In this document: positions 1-11,900 of the stretch, piece by piece
Numbering within the stretch: position 1 is the stretch's first letter
How the letters are laid out: every line of letters begins with the position of its first letter
NCBI GenBank assembly: GCA_037447605.1
Contig: CM074812.1
Coordinates: forward strand, 1,027,934-1,091,933
Length of the DNA: 64,000 bases
DNA from: Zygnema circumcarinatum
Lineage: Eukaryota; Streptophyta; Zygnematophyceae; Zygnematales; Zygnemataceae
Direction: 5' to 3'
Position numbers and translations under genes: made by a program
The notes under the pieces: generated by a model
The model's input: the letters and a program-made list of their open reading frames with translations, nothing else
What the model was told of the DNA's origin: nothing
Database searches by the model: none

Positions 1-249
1 GACAGAGGAATGCAGGCGTGTTCCGGCCCATGGAAGTCGGCACTAAACTTTCGAAAAAGAATGTACGCCGTCGGATGGAAGGCACAAAAGATATTCGAGA
101 TTACCCACATCTGAATCCGCGGTGGGAGTCATGCGCAGTAGTGGAACGCGTCCGGACTTGGCGGTGAGCAGCGGCCGGTCATGGAAGAATCCGGGCCTAC
201 ATTTACAGGGAAGCGGTGAAAGAAGGATTTTTGATATGTGAAGGGGCCT

Positions 250-660
250 TCGATTACGGAGTCAGTATGAGAGGGAGCCAACAGTGGTGGCTATAGGCTG
301 CCAGTGGGGAGAGATGTCGATACGTCGCTTCGACTTCCGGAGTTTTGAATTCCCGAATGAGAGGGAAGAGATTTACCATTAGGTTTAAGTTGCAGGCTTT
401 CGGTGGCGTTATGTCTCCGACACGATTCATGAGTGCTTGTCATGCCCGAGAGGAGAGTGCTTGGTTCATACAGTTCTTTGAAGAATGCAAGAGGATAGCG
501 ACCCGATTACTACTGTTACCGACAATCAATGTCGGTGCCCTGGTGGAAACCACAGTGATTTCCACAAGAGGACCAAGCATTAAGTGCGGTACCATTCACA
601 CGTCGAGGGTTGGTGAGAGGAAGCGTTGGTGGTGTAGGCACCAAGGGCTGACGCGAATAT
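250..660 (+). pseudogene. Decayed 3' end of a Ty1/copia polyprotein (RNase H remnant)
   Basis: Around 450-640 the translation, read across frames, resembles the end of a copia RNase H domain: a stretch like EESAWFIQFFEEC, then TDNQ near 530, then HKRTKH near 570 followed by a stop and VRYH. These match the family's usual order (AWLRQLLEEL, DNQSA, RTKHI, YHFIR). The reading frame shifts between motifs, so it is not a working gene. It lies about 1 kb before the protease-like region of a second copia copy, so at least two remnants sit next to each other. The identification rests on motif order only. Confidence 0.5.
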
Positions 661-1610
661 GCTAACAGGGACTAGTGGGAAGCCTGTGCAGTGGCAGGAG
701 GTTGATTGGTGGGCAGCGCCGCTAGAAGTTCGAAAGGGATTTGTTGGTATTTAGCGTGCTTTTGTTGGAACATTATTAGTTTTGTGTGTTGTATTTGTGT
801 GTTTCCTTGGCTGGTGTAGCGCCTAAGTTAGTAAGCGAATACGGACATTTGAGGTACATTGATGGAAAGAAGGCGTGGCCTTGTGAGTCGAAGAATATTG
901 GCGCGGCAGCGACGAAATCAGAAATGACGTGTAAAGCGGCAGCGAGCGGAAGTGAAGATATGTGGCTGGCGGCGAATCTACAGCGAATATTAGGAAGTGG
1001 CGTCAACACTGGATTGAGCGGTTGGACTGGCGCGTCGCGGCGTCAAAATATGGCGCGCGTTGCATACGGGCGGCGTGGGTGCAGGTGGCGTGCGGCGGCG
1101 CGGGAACTGGCGTGTAATCTTGGAAGCGGGGTCGAATCCTCTCTGGCGCCAAAGGCGTGGATTAAGCAAGAGGCAGGCCGGATCTGGCGGAGGCGTCACG
1201 GGATCGTGTGAGCGGCGGGATCCGGCAGCGCCGGGGTGGGGTCCGGAGGAGGTGAGCCCCTTGGGGCACTGGAAAATGTTACATGAAACTAATTTTAATA
1301 TGTAATTAATCCACGGGATGTTGTGACATCGTATATAGATGTGTTGTTTTGTTTGGACATTTATCTTAACCGGATCACCAAGCGTAGCTATTGTAGACTA
1401 CGAGAAGCATTGCTCGTGTTGCTTAACACTACTTACTTGTCTTTCTTGGTAGTAGCAAGCTTTGAGTTTATTGGAGCTGAGAGGGTCTCACCTCAGGTAG
1501 CCGAGATTATTAGATCATTGGCCAGGAGTTTTAAGAGCGAAACTTTCTCATCCCTTTTCTCTCTGTTATTCGCTGTACGCATATTAAAGAGAGGATTTCT
1601 ATACATGTGG
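661..1610. other. Intergenic or retroelement-derived DNA without a recognised gene
   Basis: No coding signature could be recognised here. The open stretches on both strands between 780 and 1305 are GC-rich and lack family resemblance. The position between two copia remnants suggests LTR or gag sequence too decayed to read, but no terminal repeat matching the LTR at about 5048 was found. Confidence 0.4.
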
Positions 1611-4600
1611 TAAAATAGGCTATAGTGAATAGCGAGAGTTTGGGAAATGTAAATCACATCGATTGGAGCAGCGAACTCCGATGGAAGGTGATGCGAGTGG
1701 AGAAGCCGGCAGCAGTGGAGGAGTCCCTCCACCAACATGCGAATGGAATCCAAGTGCGGGATTATGGATTGAGGCCTTGGCTGATTGATTCGGGAGCATC
1801 CAAGCATATGTGCGTGGATGAGTCACTTTTCGTGGAGAAGAAGGCATTTGCGGCATACGTTCATTTGATACGCCACGGAGATGAGTTGGTGGCGCATAGG
1901 GAGGGTCGGTATTTGGAGGTACTCAATGGGGGTGTAGAGTCTTGACCATAGAATGTCTTTGCACCCGAACCTCTGAGAGAATAACTTTCTTTACGGCAGG
2001 TGCGTCTGCGGTTGCAAGGTGTGGTTTGATAGAGTGGCGTCTTGCTTGATGGTTGACGGAATACCGGGAAGGACCCTATGTAGAGGCATGCAAAAGAATG
2101 GCCTTTATTATCTGAATTGGGGTGGGAAGCCGGTGGAGGTGGTCAATTCAGTTGAAGAGGACCCTAAGCAGGAGACTGCACCTGCACTTGGACACCTTGA
2201 TTCAGAGAGGGTTTGAAGCTTTGCATGAGAAGTTAACGAGGATTGGATGTGGAAGGTGTAAGGAGAAGGACATCGGACTTCAGGAAGATTGTAGTCGCAG
2301 GAAAAGCCTCCATAGGCTACGCTGGTCAAGTTGAGCCGGTACGAAATCTCTCGAGAGATTGAGCACACAGACTTGTGCGTGTGTCCTCGCTAATCTTGGC
2401 TGTATTAGGTGGAGTTTCAACCACTGCATCACCTTCTGATGATTGCTCAAGGAAAGTATGGGTGAAAACGCTCACCAAGAAACCGGAAGCTTTCCAAGGC
2501 CTTCAAGGAGTGGTAGCCTAGTCAGGTGAGAGAGGATGAAACTAAAAACTCTAAGGTCGCATAATGGTGGAGAGTACACTTCTCACCAGTTTAGAGATTA
2601 CCCCAAGTCCCTCTGAGGAAACATGAGTTCACTGCCCTTACTCTCTCAAGTAGTTGGAACCTGCTGAAGGAGGATGAGCAGCTGAGGAGATATGGCAAGG
2701 ACTATGCTGAATGAGTCGCCATTTCCGCTATCAAGTTTTCGGCCATCGCAGGCGATCACGGGCGCAGCGTATATTCGAAATGCGCCCTAAGCACTGCTCT
2801 TGAAGGATAAAGTTCCGGAGGAAGTGTGGACAGGCAAGAAGCCGACTGTTGAGCACTTTCGAGTTTGGGGCTCAAAGTGCTTTATTCACGTTCCAAAGCA
2901 CAAGCAAGCGCAGAAGTTCAGTCCTCGAACTGTGGAAGGATACTTCCTTGGCTACAATGAAGATAGCCAGACTTACCGGATCTGGAACCCAGTCACAAAG
3001 AAGGTGGAAAGGAGTCGTGACATAATTGTGCAAGAATTCCACAAGTATTCAGAGAAGCTGGATGGAGAGAAGGACGTGAACACGAGAAGGCTTGTGTTTC
3101 CATGGGTTCCAAGATTCGTGAAGGGCCGAGAAGCAAAGATTACCACGGCCAGACATTCAAACATAGCCTGCACCGATGGAAAGCAGCGTCACTAATCCGC
3201 TTAGATTTCAGACTGAGGAGGGACCGCTTGGAGGAGGAAGCACCAGGAGGAGGAGCCATCAGCCGACTTGCAGGCAGCCAGCAAAGGAGTCAGAGAGAGG
3301 CAAGGATTCACTCCAAACTATGAGAACAAGAGTGATCGTCCAAGGAGGCAACCTGGTTGGTTGGCAGACTACCACCAACCACCATATTGGAAGGCAAAAA
3401 GGACGGCTAGCTGTCATCAGAACACCTTAGTGACTCAAATTTATTCTTGCCGGCATTGCTGCGCGGGTACGATGGCTCATATTACGTAACCTCGTGGAGT
3501 TGGCGCGGAAGCTTTGCGGTGAGGATGCCGTAAAAGTGGAGGGCAAAAGAATAGATAGTGAGCTGAATAGTTTGAAAGAAATGGAACCCTCGATTGGAGG
3601 AGCCTTTAAGGGTAGGAAGGCTATAGGCTGCAAATGGGTGTTTAAGGTGAAGCTGAAGGCGCATGGGAGCCGAGAGATCGCCATAAGGCCAGGTCAACAA
3701 AAGGGTATAGCCAAAGAGGGCATTGATTATTCAAGAGACTTTTGCACCAGTGGTTAAGTTCACCCTTAGATCACTAATAGCCTGATTGCAAGAAATGAGA
3801 GAATGCATGTCCATCAACTTGATATAAAGACTGCATTCCTCTATGGAGATCTAAGTGAGGAGATTTATATGGAGCAGCCGGAAGGCACAGTGGTGGAAGG
3901 ACAAGAACATCTCGTATGCAGGCTGGTAAAGAGTCTTTACGGCCTCAAGCAAGCACCCCGGATTTGGTACCAGAAGATAGATGATCTTTTACGAGGAATG
4001 GATACAAGCCGTTTGGAGTCAGACCACCTGGCTTACAAAGAAAGGTACCGAAGGAGTCGCTATAATGCAGCATTTACGGACGATTCATCATTGTAAGTTC
4101 CTCCATGCAAAGCATTCAAAGTCTGAAGGATTTGATGAAGGAGAACTTCCAGATGACAGATTTAGGAGAGGCCCAATATCTGTTGGGAATTCAGCTCAAG
4201 AGGGGGCGAGATGGTAGTTTGTTCCTTTGCCAAGAGAAGTACGCTAAGGATGTCTTAGCGAAGTTCAGAATGGACAAGTGCACTCCATGCACAAGTCCCA
4301 TGGATATGTCACAGAAGCTTTCAGAATCAATGTCACCCCAGTCTCAAGAGGAGGCAAAGAAAATGGAGAATGTGCCATACAGATCTGCCGTTGGAAGCCT
4401 CATGTACCTGATGATTGGCACGAGGCCAGATCTTGCTAAGGCGTCGGCCAAGCAGCCTAGCAGTGTACATGCAGTTCCCTCGGGAGCTGCATTGGGAGGC
4501 GGTGAAGAGAATATTCAGGGTTTCTCAAGGACCTGTGACTGCGGGATTGCTTGGAGTGTGGAGTGGAAGCCGCTGTGCTGGTTATACGGATGCAGATTGG

Positions 4601-5640
4601 GAGGATGACACCGCAAAGACCACCCCCAGATACGATTTGTGAACAAATGGAGGAGTTGTGACTTGGAGCTCGAAGCTTCAAGATTCGTGGCGCTACACCG
4701 GGAGGGCGAGTATATGGTAGCTCGGCCATGTACCAAGGAGGCCTGGCTGCAGCAATTCTTCTAAGAGTGTGAGCGGCCCCAACTCCCTTTGAGGCTGTTA
4801 ACTGATAACCAGTCTTCTATGACTCTAATGCAGAATCCTGTTTTTCATAAGAGGTCAAAGCATATCAGGATTCAATATCACTTTGTCCGTGAACTTGTTG
4901 TTGAAGGAAGGATAGCTGTGGATTTTGTGCCTACAAAGGATCAAGCAGCTGACATGCTCACTAAGGGGGTCAATGGGGAGGCGCTGTGGAAGAACAGCAT
5001 GCTTCTAGGATTGGGGCCTCTTAGGAACTAAGTACCAAGAGGGGGAATGTTAGTGAGTGGTACATAGTTCATGAAGAGCATGTAGTTGTTTCGGAGTCTA
5101 GCTCGCATGCTTGTCTAGGATCTACACATCAGGTGGAGCATGTGGCGCATTCTGATTGGCCGCTGCATAGGCGCGGAGCGCTGTGATTGGTCGTGTTACG
5201 TGGCGCTCGGAGATGTACGTGATTGTACGGACGGGGAGCTCCAGAAAACTCGCGGCGTTCCTTTTGCCGGAAAATTATTGGCTTGCAAGGCGCGCAGTGG
5301 CGTGACGTGACGGAGAGTGTTCCGGAAGTCACGTCACACTGTGACTAATAAATTACGATGCAAATGAGCGAGCTGTAACCCTTAGTGCAGGCTGCTAGGT
5401 GCAGAGTAGAGGCTTGCCAGTGTGTGGTGAAGCTTTACAGCATAAGGGGGACACTCTTGTAGTGGAGTAGAGAAGCGCAGGAGGGGCTCTTGTTGTGTTC
5501 TTGTACTCCGTTTTGAAGTTAAGAGTTTTCAGCATTTGTGCATTCTCTTATCTTCTGAATCTTCGATCTGTTCATTCATTCTTTGCTTGGGGCAGTCTGT
5601 GCTTTGTGAGTGTGATTCTGTGTTTCCGCAAGGCTGGCGT
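1611..5640 (+). mobile_element. Degenerate Ty1/copia LTR retrotransposon
   Basis: Fragments appear in the canonical Ty1/copia order on the + strand. An aspartic protease motif (LIDSGASKHMCVDESLF) is near 1780-1835. A GAG-pre-integrase-like stretch (GLYYLNW, then LIQRGFEALHEK) follows at about 2090-2240, and an integrase C-terminal part (WGSKCFIHVPKHKQAQKF, then GYFLGYNEDSQTYRIWNP) at about 2800-3060. Reverse transcriptase pieces (CKWVFKVKLK; HQLDIKTAFLYGDLSEEIYM; VKSLYGLKQAPRIWYQK) lie at about 3620-3980. RT/RNase H linkage (QMTDLGEAQYLLGIQLKRG, RSAVGSLMYL) is at about 4105-4440, and an RNase H end (TDNQSSM, HKRSKHIRIQYHFVREL, KDQAADMLTKG) at about 4800-5030. Order PR-INT-RT-RH separates copia from gypsy. 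Multiple frameshifts and stops show it is dead. A polypurine tract precedes the 3' LTR. No 5' LTR was identified. Confidence 0.9.
5048..5634 (+). repeat. Probable 3' LTR of the copia element
   Basis: The purine tract AAGAGGGGGAA at about 5037-5047 is directly followed by TGTTAG, the usual start of a plant copia LTR, just after the polyprotein stop at 5029-5031. Inside, AATAAATTA near 5347 could serve as a polyadenylation or promoter signal. The right end is an estimate: a CA follows a TG/CT-rich stretch near 5634, but no matching 5' LTR is visible to fix it and no target duplication was found. Confidence 0.5.
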
Positions 5641-5839
5641 CTCCTAGTCCAAGGAGTAGTGGGATGTCATCCTCGGAGGGATCTTCTACTAGGACCGGAG
5701 GCTCCACATCTACACTCTGAAGCTTAATTTGAATGTGAAATTTGGAATTGAGTCTTGCTGATAGGCAGGTTTGGTAGGGTGGCGGGGCAGACGGCAGCTG
5801 CGGTTGAAGCGGTGCAGGAGGGTCCGACGTTCGGGAAGG

Positions 5840-7400
5840 CCATCTGCGGGCGAACTTGAGGCGGCGGGGGGATGCGAGGCGATAATAATCGCCACTCCGG
5901 GCCAGTATACGCCCGAGGCCTGGAAAGGGGTGAGGATAAATTGATGACTATGATTTTCCCTTTTATTTTGTTTCTTTGTCACGGCTCCATTTCGCATTTC
6001 GCTGCGATTAGAATGCAGGATGCTGTTGGGTTTCGTATTGCACTTTTTTTGTGGTAGTGAGTTGAATGGACTATTGTGTTATCTGTGCTGGAATGATAGC
6101 TTTTTTATTTTTGAGCGGGTATGGTGAGTTCTAATTTCATGCGCAAGGGGAAGGATGCTTCTTAAAAACCATTGAAATTTGCTCTAAATAGATGCATTCA
6201 TCAGTTTCAATTTGCTCATGATTTTTAAAGCCTACAATTGACTTTCCACCTGGCAATCTTATAAATTGGTACTTGTCTTTCTGCTGTGGAAATTTCTGGT
6301 TGCGATTAATTCTGGTTGCGATTATGATTAGCAATACGAATTGGTTTAATCCCTCCTTTGAGGAGGTCTTTTGTCGGTGAAGGAGCCTAAGATTGATATG
6401 TTCAGTGCAGGTGGTGGAGCCCTTTGCCGAGTATGCTGGAGTGGTTCTGGATGCTTCCAACCCTCTCACTGCATGGCCGGCCCTTGACATCGCAGTGGAC
6501 CAGAACACGACAAGCGCCACTGAAGACCTTCAGAAGGTGCTGCCATCCACCTCAATCTGCTTACTTTTGTCGAAAAGCATTGGAGTTTGCAGCTTGGTTT
6601 TCACACAGAGCTGCTGATACGCTGAAATTCTTCGTTTTGATTAGTTTTACTGCTTGTTCGCATGGGTTGTTTTGGGTTCTTTGGAAGCTATATGCTCAAT
6701 TGCAACTGGTAAACGAAGTCGCAAAGAGAAAGGAAGATTTTGGGATTCTTGTAAGGTTCCTTGATTGAGTTCTCAACTTCGAGATCGACCAAATTCTCAA
6801 TCCGCACACTGTGAGAGGCTCTCTCTCTCTCACAGGTCCTCCCCAACGCGAAAGTGTACAAGGCTTTCAACACACTCGGAGCGGAGCTAATGAGCAGACC
6901 CACCATCAAGGGAAAGCCCATTCCAATGCTTTTTGCTGGTCCCGGTGACGCTTCTGGAAAGGAACGTGCAACCGAGGTGGGTTTCTCTCTTTATCCAAAA
7001 GCAGTCTCTGGTATGCAATAATGTAATATGAATTCAATGTTATATAATATGATTTATTTGATCATAACGTGTCATACGCATGGGTGGGTAGCAATGGAAA
7101 AAACTATGCTCTATGATTTTTTCTCAAGGGGGTTTGAAGATTGTGAGTCTTCTAATTCATAACTAATTGGAGATAAAACGTCTCAAATTCAGTTTTATTT
7201 TACCTTTTGTTGATACAAACGTGTTGGTACTGTGACTTTTTGCGTAACAGGTGATTTCAGCTGTGGGATATGAGCCGATCTATGTGGGCCCTGCTCGGTA
7301 TGCGCGGAATCTGGAGTCCATTGCGGAGCTTTGGATCCACCTGGCGATCAAAGGAGGGTGGAAACGCGATGGCTTTGCCTTTGACATTCTGAGAGAATAG
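5840..7400 (+). CDS. F420-dependent NADP reductase-like Rossmann protein, 5' end missing
   Basis: Four exons join in phase 0: about 5840-5929, 6411-6536, 6836-6976 and 7251-7400 (stop TAG). All three introns are GT-AG. The product reads EAIIIATPGQYTPEAWKG, then VLDASNPLTAWPALDI, then AKVYKAFNTLGAELM with MLFAGP, then GYEPIYVGPARYARNLESIA and ELWIHLAI. These match the NADP oxidoreductase, coenzyme F420-dependent family (COG2085 type): 'D-A-N-P' after the Rossmann sheet, the 'KAFNT' segment, and the C-terminal 'ARNLE.ia.lWi.la' helix. The N-terminal glycine-rich NADP loop (GxGxxG) is not found: upstream of 5858 the frame is unclear and a copia LTR begins within 300 bp. Either the first exon lies left of the retroelement or the gene is 5' truncated. 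Plants are not known to use F420 generally, so the cofactor is an open question. First exon start is uncertain. Confidence 0.75.
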
Positions 7401-8901
7401 GGCCTTCTAGAGGGGGAGAGAGGGAGATAGAGCTCTCTCGCAAACTATGAAGGTTAATTCTGACTAGGCTTCGAAGAATTTCAGCGTTGTAGAAAGTAGT
7501 AGTACTGCTGTGGGGAGAAAGGGAGTGCGTGTGATATAGGGCATGGAGAGGGGAGTGTGTGTGTGTGAGAGAGATAAAGAGAAAATGAGAGAGAGAGAGA
7601 GTGTGAGAGTTATGACTCCCTCTCCTCATGCTTTGTAAGCTAAATGTAATCTAGGCTACTTGGTGTGTTGTTTGTAAATAACAGGATGCAGATAGCTGAA
7701 AAGGTGAAAGTCCCCAAAAATGGTTTAATACTTTTTCAAAATTCGCAGTCGTTGGCTTAAAGTATTGACTTCGCTTGAAATGCTTGAAGCTTCATATGCT
7801 ACGAGGAGAGAGCGATCAAATCTGTCACTTCTTTCAGTGAACGAACTTTAACGAGATTAATTCTTGTTTATAGTAGCGGAAACTAGTTCGTTGAAGATTT
7901 GAGTTTTGCTCCTTAACTTTTGAGTAGCAACGACAGCGCTGCGGAGTTAACACTCCCTGCCAAGAAGGAATTGATTTATTGAAATGGCGTAGTTTCGATT
8001 TTTTTGAACGGAAGGACTCACTTCTGAACTTGCCAGCTCTAAATGTTGCATGTGGGCGACGTCTCTGCAGAGCATATGATAACTGGCAGAGTAATCTACC
8101 TCGAACCTTTGAAGCTTGCTCTTCCTTATAACACTTCCACCTCTCAATGGGAAATTCGCGGATAACCCTTTCATCAATTTGTGAAGTTCGTGAGAGAGGT
8201 TAGAAATCTGTGAAAGGATTTTCCGAACGTCACATTCCATGACGTTCAGGTTGAGTTTAAATATTGATAGGAAACCTCAACTTACAAACTAGTTGGTACT
8301 GTCAATTCCATCGTTTGGAAAATAATAAAAAATCTACCAGTTCCCTCTGTTCGTCTTCTGTACTCGTTTTGCAGTTTTTGCAAATCTGGATCAAAATTGT
8401 CGCAATCTCTGCAGGATGAACGAAGATGCAGTACGGACTTAAGGAGTGCTCACGAGCAGAGCACGAGGTACTGCTATGTAACCTTGTCGACAGTACACTT
8501 GAGTTCCCAAATCTCCCGCGCCTGAACACTCCCTTACTTCCTCCCCTCCCCTCCTCAAAACTGACCCCAAATTTTAGGGGTGGATGCGCAGGTGGGAAAC
8601 AACTTCAAACCAGGACTACCTCCAGTTCAGAGCCCCATTTCCAAGAAGAAAAGCTTCACGTTTCTCTGCTGAGCCCTTATAACATAACCACGAGCAAACT
8701 TTACAAATACTAAACCATACCTCCCTCTCACATAATGAGGCCAACTGCCTGTGGGGGTTGGCACTGCCCCAGCTTCTCCCTCACTTTGGTGTCTCCTGCA
8801 GACATAGGAATGGAGCAGGTCAAACGACGAAATTAGATTCGGAAAATTATGCACCTACAAATTAAACCTTCTCTAACTATATAGAAAGCCCTCGACAAGA
8901 C
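7401..8901. other. Convergent intergenic region / 3' UTRs
   Basis: This gap lies between the stop of the reductase-like gene (+) and the stop of the peptidase gene (-). It holds GA/TC-rich microsatellite near 7550-7605 and no recognised coding sequence. A minus-strand open frame at 7947-8240 has no family resemblance that I can see and is probably chance or 3' UTR. Confidence 0.5.
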
Positions 8902-11900
8902 TTACGATTTAGAAACCTGCCAAGCTGACAAATCCTCCGAGCATCTCCGAGATGACGTTTCCAATAAACAAAGACGCTTCCCCCTGGTTCACCATGCCTG
9001 CTGCTGCCCTTCGTCTTAACAAGCACTTCTCTCTCTCTTCTCTCCCTATCTGCTAAATAATCACAAGTCCCTTGATGCATGCCGTCAATGGATCGCAATG
9101 TGTCAAGTGCGTCCATTCAGACAGCCCTTAGTTTTGTACCTACCAGGCCAGCTGGAGAAGTCAGGTTCAATTCCATTCTTGTCGATATCACTATGGGCGG
9201 GCGTCACATACTTTCCCACGGTCAAAATTATCCCCGATCCATCACTCAATTCATAGACCGACTGGATCAGGCCCTGCAAGAGAAACCACAAAGCAAATGT
9301 GAAGAATATGAGGAGAGTGCTGGAAGTAACCCTCCTTTTTGGAAGGCTGCTAGAGCTGATGGGGCAATTCTGGGCACTTAGTACACAACAGAGAAGCTCA
9401 CCCAAAGGATGATTAACACAGAGCTGCTGAAACATCAAGCTTTGAAGTGAAGTTACATGACTCATGCGCTAATCACAGTACCGTGCTGGATAACCCATAT
9501 TTGATGAGAGAGGACACGCCGTTTCAGAAAAGAGAGGACTACCTTTCCAAAGGTGCGCCCCCCAATAAGGACAGCTCGACAATTGTCATGAAGAGCTGCC
9601 GCAACCTGTCAAGCACGATGGATGAAGGTCACAGTCGCGAGAATTTTAGCATTCAATATGAGGGTTAAATTTGTCAAAATGGCCCTTAATGTGAGAGGGA
9701 CTTCACTTGCCCATAGATTACAAGAATGCACATTCTGAATAAAGAACAAGAAAACGCGGGGTGATAAGACTGTCACAAGGAGGTCCAGACAGGAAAGCGT
9801 ACAATTTCACTTGCGCTGGCTGTGCGGCTGTTCACAAGCACCTGCAGGCCAATGAACAAGCAGCCATTCAATTTTTCATGACCCCAGGTCTCCAATTGAT
9901 TACTCTGAGACTCTCATGCCTTCTGCGTCATCCTCGCCAACTGCCTCACAAAGCCCAGGACGACCTGCCAATTTTGTACAGCCTCTCACTCATATTCCGT
10001 TCCTCTGAAGCTCGTAACAGAACCACCATTATGACTGCAGCTGGACTCCTGCTTCCAGCACTACCCTTGTCTAAGCAACTGAACTGCATCCATGCCCTCC
10101 TACTCTGCATCTGCATAAGGTCGCCTATTCTTTTCCAACACGAAGAGAACACAGATCATAGGGAGATCAGCACCGCGAGAGGGGCTGTGGTTGCCTCACG
10201 CCCTGTAGCCATCACACTGCGTGCCAAAGTAGGATCACGGCCCTCCGTATATATCACCTGCACAAGCCATGAGTATAACGACATGAAAGAAACTCACTCT
10301 CCTACAGGTAAGGAGGGAACTCGACACCGCCAGTTTTGCCATATAGGTACACTTGGCACCTTATCTTTATTTTACCAGGGAGAACTCGTAAGGGTGCCAA
10401 AAAAGAGTTGATCAATGGACGGCTCACCGTGGCACCTTGCTGCAGGAAGAGTCGTGCAATCTCTACTCCTGCCTGCAATCAGACATGAAATACATGGATG
10501 CCGGCTCAGGCTGACTGCTTTGAAGCTTCCGAATTAGATTTTGATGGCTGTCATGCATGCTGAGTATTCATGAACACGCTTGAATAATGTAAGACTGTCC
10601 ACCTCCATAAATTGATTAACCAGCCCTAAGTTCCTTCTCAATGCAACACAGGGATCTGCAGTGCAAATGTTGTAGGCAGGGGATAGTTCAGTGCATGTAG
10701 TACAATCGATAAAAAAAACAAAGTCCACTACCTCATTCAACAAGTTACTTACAATCTATACAGAGCGTAATTAAGGGGACAGGTCAATCAACCGAGAGCA
10801 TAAACTAGCTGGTAGTTACACAATGCTTGGTTCCGTTAGACAAACATTGCCGGTTTTCAAATCGCATGCAATTGTGTCGCAAATGCCGAGCACACACGCA
10901 ACCCAGATTCAATGAACAGCCTTCTGCTCCAGGACCCTATAGTTTTCCCTTGCATTTCTAGGTTACTAACTTTGTTTGCTCTAAAGGGCAATATCTTCAA
11001 CCCTAAATCACCCGCAATGCAGATGGATGGGCCTGTTCCAGAATTGCAATTACCTTGAAGACTCGTCAGGCAGGAATGCACTTTGCCTAAACACAGACGG
11101 TGATTACAAACGTCTGCTCCTATGACAGCTACGCTCATAGGTGCTTGTATTGCCGTGTTTGAAAAGAGATAGATTACTGAAGACTCACATAACTCCAATT
11201 CATTCTAAATTTTCGTGCTCACCTGCACCAGGCCTCCTGGATTATCCTGCAGGTCCAGAATGAAGGACGTGGCTCCCGCCTCTTGCAGACGTTGCATGGC
11301 TGCCCCAAGTGACGATGAGTGAAGCCATGCGATACATCCAAAGAAAGGAGAAGATGAGAATGAAAAACTTATTGCTTGTAGTTGTTTCATGCAAAGACTT
11401 CAGACCGTGGAAATGGCAATTACTTTGTAGATTTGTGTGTGCATACATGGTCCTTGTCCCACCTACCAGTAACAAGATCCCGCTTGGCACGGGCGTTAAA
11501 TTCACGAAGGCGAAGGTATCCAACGGCTTTCTCAGTCTCGCCAGACCCATTTCGATCCAAGCGATAGTACACCGGCGTTTTCACATCCACTACCCGCTCC
11601 ACCATAACTTCCTCCACAGGACTACATTGTGAATGGCGGAACTGCACCAATGTGAAGTGCACAGCCAAAGGCAGGCTCACCATGTTAACTATACGAACTT
11701 GTGAAAGCTCTGGTAATAACTGCTTCATTTGCATGATTTCAGAGTACTACTCAAAGCACCTTCTTCAATCATTGCTTCATCCAAGACATAAAGCTACTCA
11801 ACTGTAGGCCAAACTTACTCGGCCAAGGCAGCAATTGACCAGCACATGGCAAACACTAAGATACCATGCCACGCAGCTGCATCACAACTCCCCAAAGTAT

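Noticed and set aside
9761-10411. 216-residue + strand open frame
   Set aside because: Antisense to three peptidase exons (9803-9841, 10174-10257) and without family resemblance.
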